Source of the DNA: Maribacter huludaoensis
GTDB taxonomy: Bacteria; Bacteroidota; Bacteroidia; Flavobacteriales; Flavobacteriaceae
DNA: 64,000 nucleotides
Direction: 5' to 3'
NCBI RefSeq assembly: GCF_029350945.1
Contig: NZ_JARKMS010000005.1
Coordinates: 167,770-231,769 of the forward strand
The notes below the pieces were generated by a model that was not told the DNA's origin, searched no databases, and saw only the letters and a program-made list of their open reading frames with translations. Numbering within the stretch: position 1 is the stretch's first letter; the number at the start of each line of letters is the position of its first letter. The position numbers and the translations under genes were made by a program. This document shows positions 62,055-64,000 of this stretch, piece after piece.

Positions 62055-63905
62055 TTATATAAATTTTCGTTCAATATCATTTTCTGTAACCGTAATGTAA
62101 ACTTTTTTGTTAAACGGACTTAAAGTTGTTTCCTTACATGCAAACAAATCGTTTACCAATTTTACTTGAGAAAACTCATCTAAGGTTTCGCCCGTTTTTA
62201 CAGAGAGTGTTTTTGCCAAGGTCTTTGCCAACATATCACTTTGAGAAAAACTATCGCCCGGCACTTCTTGCTGAAAATCAGAAATGAGTTGCTCCATAAT
62301 CATTTGCACTTCACTTTCAACAACTAAAACCGGAACTCCTGAAATTTCTACGCCGTCATCGGAAATTTCGCCAAATACGAAACCAACGGTACATAAATTC
62401 TCTTTAATTTCCCTTAAAATACTTATTTCGCTAGTAGAAAAAGATAAGGTCAAAGGAAAAAGTAACTGCTGGCTAACAGCTTCTTTAATTGTAATATTTT
62501 TTAAAAAATTCTCATATAACACCCTTTGGTGCGCCCTACTCTGGTTGATGACGACCATACCAGATTTAATTGTTGTAATAATATACTTTTTACGCATTTG
62601 AAAAGTAGTCGTAGAATGATCTACAGCTTCTTTTTCATTATCAAAAATACTGCTATTGACTACTTCTGACTCAAACTCCAAATGACTTGCTCCACTATCT
62701 GCAGATGTTTCTAAGCCTACATATAAATTTTCCCAACCGTCTACCTTTGGTTTCTTATAATTACCACCGTTAGTATTGCTTTTTACAGGCTGTGCCGTTT
62801 CAAATGGATTAAAGGAAGAGTCTACTACTACTTGCGGTATATCTACCGTTTTGTTTTTATAGGAATACGGAGTATCTAAATTTTGATCTTGTTCAAAATC
62901 CAATGCGGGCACAACGTTGAATTGACCTAAACTATGTTTAACGGTAGATTTTAGCATAGCGTATAACGTATGCTCATCATCAAACTTAACCTCTGTCTTG
63001 GTTGGATGTATGTTTATATCAATGGTACCCGGATCAACCTCAAGGCTTAAAAAATACCCGGGATGCGTACCCGGACGAATTAAACCTTCAAATGCACCCA
63101 ATATAGCATGGTGTAAATACGGACTCTTAATAAATCTATTATTTGCAAAGAAAAACTGCTCTCCCCTACTTTTTTTAGCAAATTCAGGTTTTTGAATATA
63201 GCCGGAAATTTTAACCACCTGGGTTTCTTCTTCTACAGGCACCAGTTTTTCATCTGTTTTTCTCCCAAAAATATGTACTATTCGTTTTCTAAAATCATTT
63301 CCGGGCAGCTGAAAAACATCGCTACCATTATTATAAAAATTAAAAGCGACCCGTGGATGAGCCAGTGCTATTCTATGAAATTCATCGGCAATATGCCTAT
63401 ATTCAACTTGATCAGATTTTAAAAAATTACGTCTTGCCGGAATATTGAAGAAAAGATTTTTTACCATCATTGAAGTTCCCTTTGGGGCTACCACAACCTC
63501 TTGTGTAACTATTTTACTGCCTTCAATTTTAATTTTGGTACCAATGTCGTCTTCCTCCGTCTTGGTCAGCATTTCTACATGTGCAATAGCGGCAATGGAA
63601 GCTAAAGCCTCTCCCCTAAAACCTTTGGTATTCAAATTAAAGAGATCTTCTGCCTTTTGAATTTTTGATGTAGCATGGCGTTCAAAGCTTAAGCGTGCAT
63701 CTGTTCCGCTCATACCTTTACCGTTATCAACTACTTGAATCAATGTTTTACCACCATCCTTGATAATAAGCTGAATTTCGGTCGCACCGGCATCAATGGC
63801 ATTCTCCATTAATTCTTTTACCACAGAAGATGGACGTTGAACCACTTCACCAGCAGCAATTTGGTTTGCTACATGGTCTGGTAATAATCTAATAATATCT
63901 GCCAT
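62055..63905 (-). CDS. mutL: DNA mismatch repair protein MutL
   Basis: 616-residue mismatch-repair mediator. The N-terminal GHKL ATPase (about 1-330) is complete: NQIAAGEVVQRPSSVVKELMENAIDAGA, QVVDNGKGM and GFRGEALASIAAIAHVE. The C-terminal dimerisation domain spans about 430-616. The endonuclease motif DQHAxxERxxxxE is degenerate here (NQSRAHQRVLYE) and the late Cys-Pro-His zinc motif reads LSPFNKKVY, so nicking activity appears absent. Start ATG 63905 overlaps the stop of the gene upstream (TAATG). Confidence 0.95.
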   Translation of the reverse strand: MADIIRLLPDHVANQIAAGEVVQRPSSVVKELMENAIDAGATEIQLIIKDGGKTLIQVVDNGKGMSGTDARLSFERHATSKIQKAEDLFNLNTKGFRGEALASIAAIAHVEMLTKTEEDDIGTKIKIEGSKIVTQEVVVAPKGTSMMVKNLFFNIPARRNFLKSDQVEYRHIADEFHRIALAHPRVAFNFYNNGSDVFQLPGNDFRKRIVHIFGRKTDEKLVPVEEETQVVKISGYIQKPEFAKKSRGEQFFFANNRFIKSPYLHHAILGAFEGLIRPGTHPGYFLSLEVDPGTIDINIHPTKTEVKFDDEHTLYAMLKSTVKHSLGQFNVVPALDFEQDQNLDTPYSYKNKTVDIPQVVVDSSFNPFETAQPVKSNTNGGNYKKPKVDGWENLYVGLETSADSGASHLEFESEVVNSSIFDNEKEAVDHSTTTFQMRKKYIITTIKSGMVVINQSRAHQRVLYENFLKNITIKEAVSQQLLFPLTLSFSTSEISILREIKENLCTVGFVFGEISDDGVEISGVPVLVVESEVQMIMEQLISDFQQEVPGDSFSQSDMLAKTLAKTLSVKTGETLDEFSQVKLVNDLFACKETTLSPFNKKVYITVTENDIERKFI

Positions 63906-64000
63906 TATGAAGTAAAGAAAATTGTGAGGTCAAAATCTATAATGTAAAGAAATATAAGAACCAATATCGCAATTATTATAGTCATTCTGATCTTTAAATT
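63905..64000 (-). CDS. Small membrane protein, C-terminal end only
   Basis: An open frame enters from the window edge and ends with a TAA that overlaps the mutL ATG by one base. The visible 31 residues include a hydrophobic helix (TIIIAILVLIFLYIIDFD). I recall similar short proteins, sometimes mislabelled riboflavin synthase subunit beta, next to mutL in Flavobacteriaceae, but that is memory and not shown by this sequence. The coupling suggests cotranscription with mutL. Confidence 0.5.
   Translation of the reverse strand, partial: NLKIRMTIIIAILVLIFLYIIDFDLTIFFTS

Overview
The window is an AT-rich stretch of a Bacteroidetes chromosome, most likely a marine Flavobacteriaceae (Maribacter/Zobellia/Arenibacter-like). 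The pointers are a SusC/SusD pair, a giant SprB-repeat protein with a type B T9SS sorting domain, Bacteroidetes-type -7 boxes (TAnnTTTG) ahead of several genes, weak ribosome binding sites, and the order parA-parB-DUF5683-dapB-lepB-WbqC ... rhomboid-rhomboid-mutL. There are no rRNA, tRNA, CRISPR, phage or IS features that I can see. Genes are densely packed and nearly all look intact; the two edge genes are cut by the window.

Layout. 1-4066: a cut cell-wall amidase diverging from an LptD-like outer-membrane LPS-assembly protein, then RidA. 4071-7022 (minus): pfkA, gap, a terminator, then an N-acetylglucosamine-kinase-like gene. 7185-17218: a TamB-like envelope protein diverging from tsaD, then rsmE, a secreted DUF1223 protein, and a DUF4159 / AI-2E permease / THUMP-like methyltransferase run. 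17618-26885: a SusC/SusD nutrient-uptake pair without glycosidases, a 1110-residue double-propeller ASPIC/UnbV lipoprotein and a convergent esterase lipoprotein. 27074-35638 (minus): a 2854-residue SprB-repeat surface protein, followed by a secreted PQQ-type sugar dehydrogenase.

36957-46999 is the most coherent functional block: a peptidoglycan/amino-sugar salvage locus. murQ and a DeoR-type regulator run leftward; a NagB deaminase fused to a PIG-L deacetylase, a GHL10 (DigH-like) lipoprotein, an AmpG-like permease, a cytoplasmic NagZ-like GH3 enzyme, a CPBP membrane protease and AnmK run rightward. Together they can cut denuded glycan outside, import anhydro-muropeptides, release GlcNAc and anhydroMurNAc, phosphorylate the latter, remove lactate and feed fructose-6-P to glycolysis. 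No nagA is present here; the PIG-L domain may do that step.

47132-51090 is an acetate module (DUF4212 small subunit, SSS-family symporter, acetyl-CoA synthetase). 51192-58475: a Bcr/CflA efflux pump diverging from udk-divIC, then parA-parB-DUF5683-dapB and, after a gap with a palindrome, an unusually long lepB. 58472-64000: WbqC, DUF6122, and a leftward operon of a small membrane protein (cut), mutL, two rhomboid proteases and an exonuclease/endonuclease/phosphatase-family protein. The MutL appears to lack the usual endonuclease motifs.
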